In this document: one piece after another, positions 46,384-56,023 of the stretch
Numbering within the stretch: position 1 is the first letter of the stretch
Layout: every line of letters begins with the position of its first letter
Origin: Myxococcales bacterium
GTDB taxonomy: Bacteria; Myxococcota_A; Polyangia; Fen-1088
Length of the DNA: 64,000 bases
NCBI GenBank assembly: GCA_022184915.1
Contig: JAGTJU010000007.1
Coordinates: 62,001 to 126,000 of the forward strand
Direction: 5' to 3'
Made by a program: the position numbers and the translations under genes
The notes under the pieces: model-generated
What the model was told of the DNA's origin: nothing
The model's input: only the letters and a program-made list of their open reading frames with translations
The model's database searches: none

Positions 46384-47668
46384 TGTCCCACCGGAAATGA
46401 GCGCCTTCGAAGCGGATGCCCTCGACCGCTCCGTAGGCGCGCTTGCGGGCCGCGTCGAGACTGGTTCCCACGGCGGTCACGCCCAAGACACGCCCCCCTG
46501 CCGTGAGTAGGGACTTGCCGTCGTGACGGGTACCCGCATGGAACACCAGGACCGAATTGTCGGGATCCTGGTCGGCAACGGCAGGCAAGCCCGAGATCGC
46601 GTCGCCGGTGCGCACCGCCACCGGATAGCCGGCGGCAGCCATCACGACACATACGCTCGTGCCCGGCCGCCAGGCGAGCTGTCCTTCGGGCAACCGCCCT
46701 TCGGCTGCACCCAACATCCAGGGTACGATGTCATCGACGAGCCGTGGCAGCACGGCCTGGGTCTCGGGGTCGCCGAACCGGCAGTTGAACTCGATCACCA
46801 GAGGCCCTCGATCGGGGGTCAGCATGAGCCCCGCGTAGAGCAGGCCCTGGAAGGGGCGCCCAAGCGCGGCCATGGTCCTCAACGTAGGGGCGAAGATCCG
46901 GGAGCCGATCTCCTCCATCATCGCTTCGTCGACCAGGGGAGAGGGGCTGTAGGCTCCCATTCCTCCCGTGTTGGGTCCCTTGTCGCCGTCGAGCACGGCC
47001 TTGTGATCCTCGGAAGAGGCCAAAAGCACGAAGCGCTCGCCATCGCAGATCCCCAGGATCGAGGCCTCGCGGCCTTCGAGTCGCTCCTCGATGACCACTT
47101 TCGCACCTGACTCACCGAAGACTTTGTCCTCGAGCATCCTGCGCACGGCCGCTCGTGCCTCGTCCGCATGCGAGGTCACTTCCACGCCTTTGCCGGCACA
47201 GAGGCCATCGGCCTTCACCACCACGGGCCGAGCCTGCTTCGCGATGAAGGCCTCGGCCTCGCCCACATCCGAGAACGTACCGTAGGCGGCCGTTGGCACA
47301 CCGGCCGTTACCATCACGGATTTCGCAAACGCCTTCGAGCCTTCGATCTCCGCTGCGGCCTGCGAAGGGCCGAAAAAAGGCACCCCTGCGGAACGGAACG
47401 CGTCCCCAACCCCGCTGACGAGCGGCGCCTCCGGACCGCAGACCACCAACCCGATGTCCTCGCGCTTCGCGAGGGCGATCAGCTGCCCCGCGTCCGTGGG
47501 CGAAGCGGCGACACAGGCAACCCGGTCACCCAGGTCCGCGATGCCTGGGTTTCCAGGGACCACGATGAGCCGCGCGCAAAGCGGGCTTTGCAGGAGCTTC
47601 CACGCAAGTGCGTGTTCGCGCCCCCCGGCGCCGAGGAGCAGAATCGGAAACGGCGTCGCCTTGGACAT
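46361..47668 (-). CDS. purD: Phosphoribosylamine-glycine ligase (GAR synthetase)
   Basis: 435 residues, full length. The ATP-grasp signatures are present: GGREHALAWKL at the N-terminus, GSKAFAKSVM, VVKADGLCAGKGVEV and LVIEFNCRFGDPETQ. It catalyses phosphoribosylamine plus glycine plus ATP to GAR. It is 17 bases downstream of purH and upstream of trmN6 on the same strand. Confidence 0.97.
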   Translation of the reverse strand: MSKATPFPILLLGAGGREHALAWKLLQSPLCARLIVVPGNPGIADLGDRVACVAASPTDAGQLIALAKREDIGLVVCGPEAPLVSGVGDAFRSAGVPFFGPSQAAAEIEGSKAFAKSVMVTAGVPTAAYGTFSDVGEAEAFIAKQARPVVVKADGLCAGKGVEVTSHADEARAAVRRMLEDKVFGESGAKVVIEERLEGREASILGICDGERFVLLASSEDHKAVLDGDKGPNTGGMGAYSPSPLVDEAMMEEIGSRIFAPTLRTMAALGRPFQGLLYAGLMLTPDRGPLVIEFNCRFGDPETQAVLPRLVDDIVPWMLGAAEGRLPEGQLAWRPGTSVCVVMAAAGYPVAVRTGDAISGLPAVADQDPDNSVLVFHAGTRHDGKSLLTAGGRVLGVTAVGTSLDAARKRAYGAVEGIRFEGAHFRWDIGLRGQG

Positions 47669-47685
47669 GCGCGGTGTCCCTCGCT

Positions 47686-49239
47686 TCAGTGACGGAAGTG
47701 ACGCTCGCCTGCGAAGATCATGGCGATGCCGTATTCGTTACAGGCGTCGATGACCTCCTGATCCCGGACCGAGCCCCCCGGCTGCACGATGGCCGTGATG
47801 CCCACCTTGGCAGCTTCATCCACACCATCGCGAAAAGGAAAGAAGGCGTCCGAGCCCACCACGCAGCCCTTGAGCGGTAAACGGGCTTTGCTGATGGCGA
47901 TCTTCACCGAGTCCACCCGTGACATCTGCCCTGCCCCTACGCCGACCGTGCGGCCTTCGGCTGCGAAAACGATAGCGTTCGACTTGACGTGTTTGGTCAC
48001 CCGCCAAGCAAAGTCCAGGTCCGCCAACTCGGCCGCCGTGGGCTCCCGCTTCGTGACCACGCGACCGCCCGTGGCGGGTGACGTCTGCACATCACGGGCC
48101 TGAACGAGCACCCCGCCTGCCACGGTCCGCAGGTCCCACGCGCCAGCGGGCAACGCCTCGAAAGGCAACCGCAAGACGCGGAGGTTTTTCTTCGCTCCGA
48201 GCAAGGCAAGGGCCTCCTCACTGAAGGCGGGGGCGATGATGCACTCGAGAAAGGTTTCAGTCATCTCTTTCGCGAGCGCGCCATCGACCTCCCGGTTGAT
48301 CGCGACGATGCCCCCGAAAGCGGAGACGGGATCCGTCTCGCGGGCGCGCCGGTAAGCCTCCAGCACCCCCGCTGCCGCCACGGCCGTTCCGCAGGGATTC
48401 GTATGCTTCACGATGACCACGGCGGGCTCGGCAAACTCGAGGCAAAGCTTAAACGCTGCGTCGAGGTCGAGCAGGTTGTTGTACGATAGCTCCTTGCCTT
48501 GAAGCACCTCTGCACAGGCCAGTGACGGACCTACCATGTCGGGCCACCCATAGAAGGCCGCCGTCTGGTGTGGATTTTCTCCGTAGCGAAGCACGCTATG
48601 AAGATGCAGCTCGGGATGCAGCGTCTTCGGATACTCCGTAGGAGCCGTTTCGGGCGCTTCGACGCGACCGAGATAGGCGGCTATGGCTCCATCGTAGGCA
48701 GCGGTATGGGCGAAGGCCTTGCGGGCCAGCTGATAACGAAGCGTCTCCGTGACGCTCCCCTGCGCTTCCAGCTGGTCGCACACCCGGCCATAGTCGGCGG
48801 GATCAACCAGCACCGTGACCCTCTCGTGGTTCTTGGCAGCGGCGCGGATCATCGTAGGCCCACCGATGTCGATGTTCTCGATGATGTCCTCGAAGGGCGC
48901 GCCTTTGGCCACGGTGGCCTTGAAGGGGTAGAGGTTGACCACGACGAGGTCGATGGGGGGAATGCCGTGCTCGCTCATTTGCTGCCGATGCTCCGGCGTG
49001 GGACGGCCCAGCATGCCGCCAGCCACCTTCGGGTGTAGCGTCTTCACGCGGCCATCGAGGATCTCGGGTGCCCCGGTGTACACGCCCACCTCCACCACCG
49101 GCACGCCGGATTCCCGCAGAGTTTTGGCAGTTCCGCCCGTGGAGAGAATCTCGGCGCCCAGCTTGGCAAGGCGCTGGCCAAGCTCGGCGATGCCCGATTT
49201 ATCGGAGACGGAAAGAAGTGCGCGAATGGTGGCTGTCAC
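47686..49239 (-). CDS. purH: Bifunctional AICAR formyltransferase / IMP cyclohydrolase
   Basis: 517 residues, the normal size. The N-terminal IMP cyclohydrolase domain has [10 protein letters not shown] and [19 protein letters not shown]. The C-terminal AICAR transformylase has [11 protein letters not shown] with the catalytic Lys-His pair, and ends [25 protein letters not shown]. It performs the last two steps of IMP synthesis. It is the first of the purH-purD-trmN6 run. Confidence 0.97.
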   Translation of the reverse strand: MTATIRALLSVSDKSGIAELGQRLAKLGAEILSTGGTAKTLRESGVPVVEVGVYTGAPEILDGRVKTLHPKVAGGMLGRPTPEHRQQMSEHGIPPIDLVVVNLYPFKATVAKGAPFEDIIENIDIGGPTMIRAAAKNHERVTVLVDPADYGRVCDQLEAQGSVTETLRYQLARKAFAHTAAYDGAIAAYLGRVEAPETAPTEYPKTLHPELHLHSVLRYGENPHQTAAFYGWPDMVGPSLACAEVLQGKELSYNNLLDLDAAFKLCLEFAEPAVVIVKHTNPCGTAVAAAGVLEAYRRARETDPVSAFGGIVAINREVDGALAKEMTETFLECIIAPAFSEEALALLGAKKNLRVLRLPFEALPAGAWDLRTVAGGVLVQARDVQTSPATGGRVVTKREPTAAELADLDFAWRVTKHVKSNAIVFAAEGRTVGVGAGQMSRVDSVKIAISKARLPLKGCVVGSDAFFPFRDGVDEAAKVGITAIVQPGGSVRDQEVIDACNEYGIAMIFAGERHFRH

Positions 49240-49304
49240 GGCGCCCGGTTTTTACCACGCAGGAACCGGTCCGCAGCCGCCTTTTTCGCCCCTTGTGGGT
49301 TGAC

Positions 49305-49337
49305 GTGAGCGCGCGGCTCGCGAGGCGCGGCGCTCAC
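49305..49337 (-). terminator. Hairpin over the rluB-like gene's stop
   Basis: GTGAGCGC and GCGCTCAC form an 8-bp stem that includes the rluB-like stop codon. There is no U-tract. It is probably a 3' end signal for that operon. Confidence 0.4.
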
Positions 49338-50110
49338 GCGAGGACGTTCTCCTTGGGCGCTCGCAGGCCGGCTGCACGTTGCAGCTGGGCCACTTCTTTG
49401 TCATTCAGGTCGCGAAACTCGCCCATCTTGAGACCCTCGAACGAAAAGTCTCCGAACTTCACGCGGGAAATCTTGAGCACGCTGAGGCGCAGCCGCTCAC
49501 CAACGGCGCGCAACGCCCGCGGTCGGAGTTCCTTGACCACGATCTCCACCCACATGTTCTTTCCTGTGGTGGCCAGAGGGTAGACGCCCTCGGGCTTGAT
49601 GAGCCGCCCCTCGAAGCGCCAGCCTTTCCCAAGTTGGGCGATCTGATCCTCGCTGAGAAGTCCCTGGAACTTGAGGTGGTACGTCATCGTCAGAGGTGTT
49701 CCACTCCTGCGGCCCGGAATGCCCTTCACGATGCGCTCAGCCAACGCGCCGTCGGATGTGATGAGCAACATGCCCTCCGATCCGAAGTCGAGCGGCCCGA
49801 CCACGATCCAGCCGGGCTCTTTGTCCTTGAGGTAGCGTTCGAGGCTGGGACGCTTGCGGCCGTCTTCGTCTCGAGGGGACTCGAGCACAGAAAGGCACTC
49901 CCGTGGCTTGAGCAGGAGGCGGTAAAGAGGAGCGTCGAGCTTGATGCGCTTGCCTTGGAGCTCGACCCTATCTCTATCGGGGTCAACTTGAACGCCGAGT
50001 TCGGTGACGAGCTTGCCATTGACGCGCACCGCGCCGGCCGCGATGAGGCGCTCGGCTTCACGGCGAGAGACAGCACGGGCTTGGGAGAGGAATCTTTGCA
50101 AACGAACCAT
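49334..50110 (-). CDS. 23S rRNA pseudouridine synthase, RluB/RsuA type, with altered catalytic motif
   Basis: 258 residues from the ATG at 50108-50110. An N-terminal S4 domain (QRFLSQARAVSRREAERLIAAGAVRVNGK) is followed by the RsuA-type catalytic domain. The catalytic motif, normally GRLDxxTEGLLLLTNDG, reads GPLDFGSEGMLLITSDG: the Asp is kept but the near-invariant Arg is Pro. Downstream scaffolding (KNMWVEIVVKE for the usual (R)QWVRVTL, KFGDFSFEGLKMGEFRDL) is recognisable. The neighbourhood scpA-scpB-rluB is common, which supports the RluB assignment, but activity is uncertain. Confidence 0.8.
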   Translation of the reverse strand: MVRLQRFLSQARAVSRREAERLIAAGAVRVNGKLVTELGVQVDPDRDRVELQGKRIKLDAPLYRLLLKPRECLSVLESPRDEDGRKRPSLERYLKDKEPGWIVVGPLDFGSEGMLLITSDGALAERIVKGIPGRRSGTPLTMTYHLKFQGLLSEDQIAQLGKGWRFEGRLIKPEGVYPLATTGKNMWVEIVVKELRPRALRAVGERLRLSVLKISRVKFGDFSFEGLKMGEFRDLNDKEVAQLQRAAGLRAPKENVLA

Positions 50111-50144
50111 GAATCGAGCTTTCTGATGGGCGGAAGGGAACGCG

Positions 50145-51521
50145 TCACGAAGGCGTTTGGCCTGGCTCGCCCTTGCCGGCTTCCAGGGCACGCGTAGCAG
50201 CCTCGGTGGCGCGTTCGAGTTCCTCGATGAGACTGTCGTCCTCGGGCACGTCCGCGATGGTGTTGTTGGAAAAGGCGCTAGGTCGGTCGCCCTTGAGCCC
50301 GTCGACCCGGACCTCGGGCTGAGGTGGGGCCCCGGTTTCGGGCGCCGCAGTGACATCGGCCTCCGGCCCCTCGGCGCTGGCGCGCGCCCCTGCGGGGGCC
50401 TCGTCGGCGCCGAAGGTGTCCTTCATCTTCTTCGACTCCTCCGCGCCGAGTTCGTGGAACTCGCGCAGCGTTGGCAGCTCGGTCAGATCAGAGAGACTGA
50501 AGGTCTTGAGAAACTCGGGCGTGGTTCCGTAAAGCAAGGGGCGACCCACGTCCTCTTTCTTTCCGATCACCCGGATCAGGTTGCGCTCGAGGAGGGTCTT
50601 GAGCACGGGACCACAATCCACGCCGCGAATGTCGTCGACCTCGGGGCGCGTGATGGGCTGCTTGTAGGCCACGATCGCCAGGGCCTCCATCATCGCTCGC
50701 GACAAACGCACCGGCTTGCCCTGCACCATTTTGCCGACGAAATCGGCGTTCCGAGGGTTCGTTTGAAAACGGAAGCTGCCCGCGGCCTCGACCAAAATGA
50801 TGCCGGCATCGAGGCGGCTGTCCTTGAGCTCGTCCAAGGCCTTCTGCACTTTTCGGCCATCCCGCACGCCCGTCATGCGCTTGAGGTCGGCCATGGTCAG
50901 GAGCTTGTCGCTGGCAAACAGCAGGCTCTCGATGACGGAAACCAAGCGCGCGCCTTCGAGCCGTTCCAGGCCCTCGATGCCATCGGGTTCGCCGCTGCCC
51001 TCGTCTTCGCCCGGTGGGCTCAACGCAAACGAATCCTCGTCTGCCGGGTCCGCAGCGACTGCGTCGTCCACCTCCTCGGGCGGGGTGGCGCCGTCCGCAC
51101 CAAAGAGATTGCGTACGTTGTCGGGCAACTCCTCAGCCTCGAGCGCTTCGAGCACGGCAGCGTCGTCCCACGAGATCGACTCTTCGTCCTCGAGCGCTGC
51201 GGCCCCTCGTTCCGAAACAATCTGCCCCTCTGCCGCGTCCTCGGTCGAGGGCGCCGGGCCCTCCTCCTCGCGTTGCGGGGCGTCCGAAACCTCTGCGCTC
51301 GCGGCCACCGCGCGTTTGCGCTTGCGCGCCTTGCTCTCCGCGTGGTCCATGGCGGCGGCGAGCGACGCGCCCTCGAGCGCCATGTCACTGTCCTGCCGCT
51401 CCGCCTCGACCTCCGCCTCCGAAGGAAACGCGTCACTCACCATGGATGCGGCATCCGCGACGCCGGGGGCCTCGGCGGCCTTCCCCGTGTCTTGCTGCTT
51501 CCCCTGCTTACGCTTGGCCAT
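50145..51521 (-). CDS. scpB: Condensin subunit ScpB with long acidic extensions
   Basis: 458 residues, more than twice the usual ScpB length. The conserved double winged-helix core runs from about residue 191 (ARLVSVIESLLFASDKLLT) to ~360, including the VAYKQPITRPEVDDIRGV signature and GRPLLYGTTPEFL. The first 190 residues are low-complexity and strongly acidic, and about 95 more such residues follow the core. ScpB, ScpA and SMC form bacterial condensin. The start overlaps the end of scpA by 14 bases. Confidence 0.93.
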   Translation of the reverse strand: MAKRKQGKQQDTGKAAEAPGVADAASMVSDAFPSEAEVEAERQDSDMALEGASLAAAMDHAESKARKRKRAVAASAEVSDAPQREEEGPAPSTEDAAEGQIVSERGAAALEDEESISWDDAAVLEALEAEELPDNVRNLFGADGATPPEEVDDAVAADPADEDSFALSPPGEDEGSGEPDGIEGLERLEGARLVSVIESLLFASDKLLTMADLKRMTGVRDGRKVQKALDELKDSRLDAGIILVEAAGSFRFQTNPRNADFVGKMVQGKPVRLSRAMMEALAIVAYKQPITRPEVDDIRGVDCGPVLKTLLERNLIRVIGKKEDVGRPLLYGTTPEFLKTFSLSDLTELPTLREFHELGAEESKKMKDTFGADEAPAGARASAEGPEADVTAAPETGAPPQPEVRVDGLKGDRPSAFSNNTIADVPEDDSLIEELERATEAATRALEAGKGEPGQTPS

Positions 51522-52608
51522 CGGGCTCCTCGTTCACCTGCTGGGGTTCCAGATTGTGGTTGTCATGCACGTCGACAGCCGCTTCCTCAACGGAGACAGC
51601 CGCTTCCTCAACGGAGACAGCCGTTTCCGCGATGACAGACGCCTCGGCCTCTGCCGCCTCTGCGTTTCGAGGAAGCTCCTCCTCCGCTGTCGCCTCGACC
51701 GCCGCGGCCCTGTCGGCCTCTCCGTCGGAGGTGGTGCTGAGCTGACGCGCGCGGCGCAAGACCTCGTCGCTGGTGGACGAGGCGCGGGCCACGAAGAAGG
51801 TCTCCGAAACGGGGTCTTGCAGCACCCGAATGGCCTTGAGTTTCGCGAGTTCGAGCACCGCCAACAAGGTGACCACCACCTGGTGGCGAAGCTCCACCAG
51901 CGGGAGCGTAAAATCGATGATGCTGTCGAAGCGAAAGCTCCCCTCGCCGGCCTCCAGCTTGTCGATGAGCTGGTTGATCCGCTGGGCCACCGACATGCGA
52001 TCGATGACCACGTCGTGGGTGTGCTCGACGGGAGCGTCCTTGAGCAGATCCGCGAAGTGCTCGATGAGTTTCCAGGGAGAGTGCTCGGCCAGCACCTCCG
52101 GTCCCTTCTCGATGCTGACCGGCATGCCCCGTCCGAACACGTTTTTGCCTTCGATCGGGCGGTTGCCCAGCTGTTCCGCCGCGTCCTTGTACTTCTGGTA
52201 CTCCAACAGCCGCCGAATCAACTCCTCTTTGGGATCACCAGACTCCTCCGCATCGTCGGCTTGCACATCGAGGGGCTCCGGGGCCGGCACCAGCTCGCGG
52301 GACTTGAGGTACGCCAGGGTGGCCGCCATCACCAGGTACTCGGCCGCAACCTCGACGGAGAGCGACTGCATGAGGTCGAGGTATTCGAGGTACTTTTCGG
52401 TGACGAAGGCGATGGGAATGTCGAGAATGTCGATTTCGTGGCTCTTGCAGAGGAAGAGCAACAGATCGAGGGGTCCCTCGAACTCCGGCAGGACCACCCG
52501 GTACGTGAGGTTGTCCGGGATCTCGGGCCCCTGACCTTCGGGCGCAGGGGCGCGTTCGCGCCCCGAGGGCGTGTTGGCCACCTCTGAGGTGTCCGCCGCT
52601 TCACTCAT
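51508..52608 (-). CDS. scpA: Condensin kleisin subunit ScpA
   Basis: 366 residues from the ATG at 52606-52608. The kleisin N-terminus is clear (FEGPLDLLLFLCKSHEIDILDIPIA, QSLSVEVAAEYLVMAATLAYLKSRELVP). The C-terminal winged helix includes LLAVLELAKLKAIRVLQ. The last ~75 residues are an Ala/Glu/Val-rich tail encoded partly by a 21-bp tandem repeat. ScpA bridges the SMC heads. Its ATG overlaps the stop of the upstream M50 protease gene. Confidence 0.94.
   Translation of the reverse strand: MSEAADTSEVANTPSGRERAPAPEGQGPEIPDNLTYRVVLPEFEGPLDLLLFLCKSHEIDILDIPIAFVTEKYLEYLDLMQSLSVEVAAEYLVMAATLAYLKSRELVPAPEPLDVQADDAEESGDPKEELIRRLLEYQKYKDAAEQLGNRPIEGKNVFGRGMPVSIEKGPEVLAEHSPWKLIEHFADLLKDAPVEHTHDVVIDRMSVAQRINQLIDKLEAGEGSFRFDSIIDFTLPLVELRHQVVVTLLAVLELAKLKAIRVLQDPVSETFFVARASSTSDEVLRRARQLSTTSDGEADRAAAVEATAEEELPRNAEAAEAEASVIAETAVSVEEAAVSVEEAAVDVHDNHNLEPQQVNEEPDGQA
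51576..51617. repeat. 21-bp tandem duplication in scpA
   Basis: Two perfect copies of CAGCCGCTTCCTCAACGGAG plus one base lie head to tail, and a third degenerate copy begins at 51618. They encode SVEEAAV-type repeats in the acidic ScpA tail and keep the frame (21 = 7 codons). Confidence 0.85.
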
Positions 52609-53273
52609 GCCGCCAACAAACCGTGAATCAACCGCAGCCAGTAATCGTAAAGATGAAACGCGGGCGTGAACCACAGGGACAAAAGCCCCGTGAACATCAG
52701 GCCCAAGAGCACCAACATGCCCCAGCGCTGCAAGAAGTCCACAATCCCCTGAAGAGAGGGCGGCAGGAACCAGGCCAGTACGGCTCCCCCGTCCAGCGGC
52801 GGGATCGGCAAGAGATTGAAGACCATCAACACGAAGTTGAGGCGGATCAGGTGCTCTTCCACGACGAGCAGCAGGGAATTGCTGGCAACGCCCACCCTCA
52901 CCAAAACCACCATCACGAGCGAGCTCACCACCATGAGCACGAGGTTCATGGCCGGCCCCGCTATCGCGACGAACATGTGGCCCGTGGCGCGGGAGAACCG
53001 CCGGGTGTAGGCGGCCGTGTTGGTTTGGACCGGCTTGCCCCAACCCAGCAGGGGAAACGACGAAAACATCGCCACGAGCGGGAAGACGATGGTGCCCATC
53101 AGGTCGGCGTGGCGCAGGGGGTTCAGCGTCAGCCGCCCCTGGGACCGGGGCAGCGGGTCGCCCAAACGGGACGCCACCAGCGCGTGGCCGTATTCATGGA
53201 CCGCTATGCTGAGGATCAGCGCAATCAAAAACAAAATTGCGCGCTGCACCAAGTCTGGAGAAATACTGCCCAC
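52605..53273 (-). CDS. Site-2 protease family (M50) membrane metalloprotease
   Basis: 222 residues from the GTG at 53273 (an ATG at 53330 is possible). The zinc motif HEYGH is at residues 26-30 in the first TM helix, and the third ligand lies in LLPIPPLDGGAVL. About six TM helices make up the minimal S2P fold with no PDZ domain, like the B. subtilis YwhC type rather than RseP. Genes of this type commonly precede scpA, as here. The substrate is unknown. Stop and scpA ATG overlap as ATGA. Confidence 0.9.
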   Translation of the reverse strand: MGSISPDLVQRAILFLIALILSIAVHEYGHALVASRLGDPLPRSQGRLTLNPLRHADLMGTIVFPLVAMFSSFPLLGWGKPVQTNTAAYTRRFSRATGHMFVAIAGPAMNLVLMVVSSLVMVVLVRVGVASNSLLLVVEEHLIRLNFVLMVFNLLPIPPLDGGAVLAWFLPPSLQGIVDFLQRWGMLVLLGLMFTGLLSLWFTPAFHLYDYWLRLIHGLLAA

Positions 53274-53427
53274 GAATCGCCTGCCGGGAAAATGTCTGCC
53301 CGGTATAGCCGAGCCCCATGAGGATCTCAACGATCAGGGCCCCCGGGCTCCCGTTTCGCGCGGCGCCGCGCGCAAGTCTGCAAGAAGCCTACAAAAACCC
53401 ACCTACAACGCAGTGCGAGCGGCGGCC

Positions 53428-54327
53428 TCACGACCGAGGATGGAATTTGTCGTAGACACGGCGCAGGTGGCTGCGAGACACGTGCGTATAGATCTCGGTC
53501 GTGCCGATGTCGGCGTGACCCAGCATGGCCTGGACCGAGCGCAGGTCGGCCCCCCTCTCCACGAGGTGGGTGGCAAAGGAGTGCCGCAGCTTGTGGGGCG
53601 AGATCGGGCGGGTGATGCCGGCGGCCAGAGCATACTGGTTGAGCTGCTTCCAAAAGGCCTGCCGTGTGAGGGGGCGGCCGAGGCGCGAAAGGAACAGGAA
53701 CTCGGCCATGCGCTGATTGGGAGCCCGCGTGACCAGCGAGAGGCGAGCCCCTTCGAGATACATCCGAAGCAGGATCACCGCGGCCTGCCCCAAGGGCACC
53801 AGACGCTCCTTGCTGCCCTTGCCCATCGTCCGCAAGTACCCGGCGAGCAGGTTGAGGTCGCCGAGCTTCAGCTTGACGAGCTCCGAGACACGCAGCCCCG
53901 TGGCGTAGAGGGTCTCGAGCATCGCGGCGTCTCGGAGTCCCAAAGGATGGCTGCGGTCGGGGGCGGCGAGCAGCGCCTCCACCTCGGGGGAGGTTAGAAA
54001 CGAAGGCAGCTTTCGCCCGAAGCGCGGCAGGTCAAGATTCTCGGTGGGATCGTTCGCCAGGAGGCGTTCATCCTTCAAAAACCGAAAGAACTGCCTGAGC
54101 GCAATGAGCTTGCGCGCCTGGGAGCGCGCGCCGATGGAGGTCTCCGTCAGCTGGGCCACGAAGTCGAGCACGTCGAGGGGTGTGATGGCTTCGACGCCCG
54201 CCGTCTTCCGTTCGACCAGGAACGCGATGAAGCTCCCCACGTCTTGGCCGTACGCCCCCACCGTGGCAGGCGCGAGCCTCCGTTCCACCTTGAGGTGGTC
54301 GAGAAACATCTGAAGTGCGCTGTCCAT
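53428..54327 (-). CDS. xerD: Site-specific tyrosine recombinase XerC/XerD
   Basis: 299 residues. The N-terminal SAM-like core-binding domain is followed by the catalytic domain with the full set of residues: Arg146 (TGLRVSEL), Lys170 (MGKGSKER), His245 and Arg248 (SPHKLRHSFATHL), His271 (LGHADIGTTEIY) and nucleophile Tyr280. It resembles XerD (FLDHLKVERRLAPATVGAY) and would resolve chromosome dimers at dif with FtsK. No integrase-associated element surrounds it, and it lies near scpA/scpB, another chromosome-segregation locus. Confidence 0.93.
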   Translation of the reverse strand: MDSALQMFLDHLKVERRLAPATVGAYGQDVGSFIAFLVERKTAGVEAITPLDVLDFVAQLTETSIGARSQARKLIALRQFFRFLKDERLLANDPTENLDLPRFGRKLPSFLTSPEVEALLAAPDRSHPLGLRDAAMLETLYATGLRVSELVKLKLGDLNLLAGYLRTMGKGSKERLVPLGQAAVILLRMYLEGARLSLVTRAPNQRMAEFLFLSRLGRPLTRQAFWKQLNQYALAAGITRPISPHKLRHSFATHLVERGADLRSVQAMLGHADIGTTEIYTHVSRSHLRRVYDKFHPRS

Positions 54328-54491
54328 GCCGAATCGTGTCCTGGGACCATGCTCGCCGGCGCACACCTGCCACGCAAGTTCGCACACCCTGAAACGCACG
54401 CCCGCCGTCTTCGCCCGACCGGTGGCGCCCCGCGCCGAGACATGACAAGGTCCAAAGGCCCGCACCCCTCCCCTCGAGCCAAGGAGCAGCC

Positions 54492-55232
54492 ATGTACCCG
54501 CCCCGCATCACACGCCACGCTGCCATCCGCCGCTGGGCCCTCCGCCTGACCTCGCTTGCCGCCCTCTGGGTGTGCCTTGCGGCCGGCGCCCGGGCCACGT
54601 GGGCACAGGGGGGACCTTCCGTCTTTCCCACCCTGCTGGACCTGCACCAGGTCAAGCCAGGGACTTGGGCCGAATACGGCCTCAGCGTGGGCGGAAACCA
54701 GATGAAGCAGCGGCTCGCCGTGGTGGCGCGTGATGAAAAGACCACCACGCTCGAGATGACGGTGGAGGGGGGCCCCATGGCGGCCATGGGGCGCATGATC
54801 CTGCAGCTCGCGCTGCCCCGCGACCCGAAGCTCGAGGGGCGCCCCTCGGCTGTAGTGGTACAGGTGGGAGCCAACGCGCCCATGCAAATGCCCACGAATC
54901 ACCCGATGGCGCCGAAAGAGTCCTTCAAGCCCCTGGATCCGAAGACGCTCTCGACCAAGGCCGAAACCGTGAAGGTGCCAGGCGGCACCTTCAAAGCCCT
55001 CAAGCACGTGCAAACGCAAGGCGACCAAGAGGCCACCACGTGGCTCTCCGAGAAAGCGGCGCCGCTCGGTCTCGTCAAGATGGAAAGCAAGACCCAGATG
55101 GGCCCCGCTACGGTGGAATTGCTCAAGCAGGGCCATGACGCCAAGTCGTCGCTGAGCGGCAAGCCCCTGCCCTTCGACCAGAACCAGTTCATGCAGCAGC
55201 TCATGTCGGGCATGTCAGGCAAGAAGAAATGA
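54492..55232 (+). CDS. Secreted protein of unknown function
   Basis: 246 residues with a clear signal peptide (cleavage near ARATWAQ). The ATG at 54492 is preceded by AAGGAG. The mature protein is beta-rich with Met-rich stretches (GPMAAMGRMI, NAPMQMPTNHPMAPK, FMQQLMSGMSGKKK). A segment KVPGGTFKALKHVQ...TTWLSEKAAPLGLVKMES resembles the DUF3108/lipoprotein-type fold that senses or binds envelope ligands, but I do not assign a family. Its stop overlaps the ATG of the hydrolase as ATGA. Confidence 0.75.
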   Translation: MYPPRITRHAAIRRWALRLTSLAALWVCLAAGARATWAQGGPSVFPTLLDLHQVKPGTWAEYGLSVGGNQMKQRLAVVARDEKTTTLEMTVEGGPMAAMGRMILQLALPRDPKLEGRPSAVVVQVGANAPMQMPTNHPMAPKESFKPLDPKTLSTKAETVKVPGGTFKALKHVQTQGDQEATTWLSEKAAPLGLVKMESKTQMGPATVELLKQGHDAKSSLSGKPLPFDQNQFMQQLMSGMSGKKK

Positions 55233-56023
55233 GCACACCGACGGCCAAAACCAGCGACGACGCCGTTCGGCTGGCCTACGACGACCAAGGAGAAGGCCCG
55301 GCGGTCCTTCTGCTGCATGCGTTTCCCTTCGATAGGCGCTTCTGGATAGCCATCACCCCGGCACTCGTGAAGGCGGGGTTTCGCGTGATCAGCCCCGACC
55401 TGCGGGGCTTCGGAGAGTCTCCACGGTTGACGGGGACCCACACCGTGGCGGATCACGCGCGGGACGTGGCGCGGTTCATCGAGACCCTGGGGATCGCCCC
55501 GGCGGCGGTGGTGGGCTTGTCCATGGGCGGTTACGTGGCGCTCGCGCTTGCGGCGAACCACCCTCGGCTCGTGTCTGCTTTGGTGCTCGCCGACACGAAG
55601 GCTGCGGCCGACTCGGATGCCGCCCGCCAAGGTCGAGACCAAGCGATCGAGTTGGTCAACGCTCGGGGCGTGGCGCCCTTCGCGGACGGCATGCTGACCC
55701 GGCTCGTGGCCCCCGAGACGCCGCCCGACGTCATGAGATCCATCCGCCGCCTCATGAACCAGCCTGCACAGACCGTCGTGGCCACGCTGGCGGCCCTGCG
55801 GGACCGCCCGGATCGACGCGTCGATCTGCCAGCTATCTTGGTGCCCACCCTGGTCATCGCGGGTGCGCTCGATACCCTTTCGACGCCGGAAGAGAACCGC
55901 TCGATGGCCGAAGCGCTTCCGAACACCGTCCTGCAGCAACTACCCGACGTGGGGCACCTGCCGAACCTCGAGCACCCCGCGTGCTTCGCGGCCGCTCTGG
56001 TGGCATTCCTCCAGCGCCGGTGA
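55229..56023 (+). CDS. Alpha/beta hydrolase
   Basis: 264 residues. The fold is recognised from VLLLHAFPFDRRFW (oxyanion region), GFGESP, the nucleophile elbow VGLSMGG, the catalytic Asp near GALDTLS and His in VGHLPNLEHP. The family spans esterases, lactonases and haloperoxidase-like enzymes; no specific substrate is predictable. It is translationally coupled to the secreted protein upstream but lacks a signal peptide, so it is cytosolic. Confidence 0.87.
   Translation: MSTPTAKTSDDAVRLAYDDQGEGPAVLLLHAFPFDRRFWIAITPALVKAGFRVISPDLRGFGESPRLTGTHTVADHARDVARFIETLGIAPAAVVGLSMGGYVALALAANHPRLVSALVLADTKAAADSDAARQGRDQAIELVNARGVAPFADGMLTRLVAPETPPDVMRSIRRLMNQPAQTVVATLAALRDRPDRRVDLPAILVPTLVIAGALDTLSTPEENRSMAEALPNTVLQQLPDVGHLPNLEHPACFAAALVAFLQRR

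Noticed and set aside
53428-54327. Tyrosine recombinase as evidence of an integrated element
   Set aside because: It has XerD length and residues, sits among core genes (scpA, scpB), and no tRNA, att repeats or phage genes are nearby.
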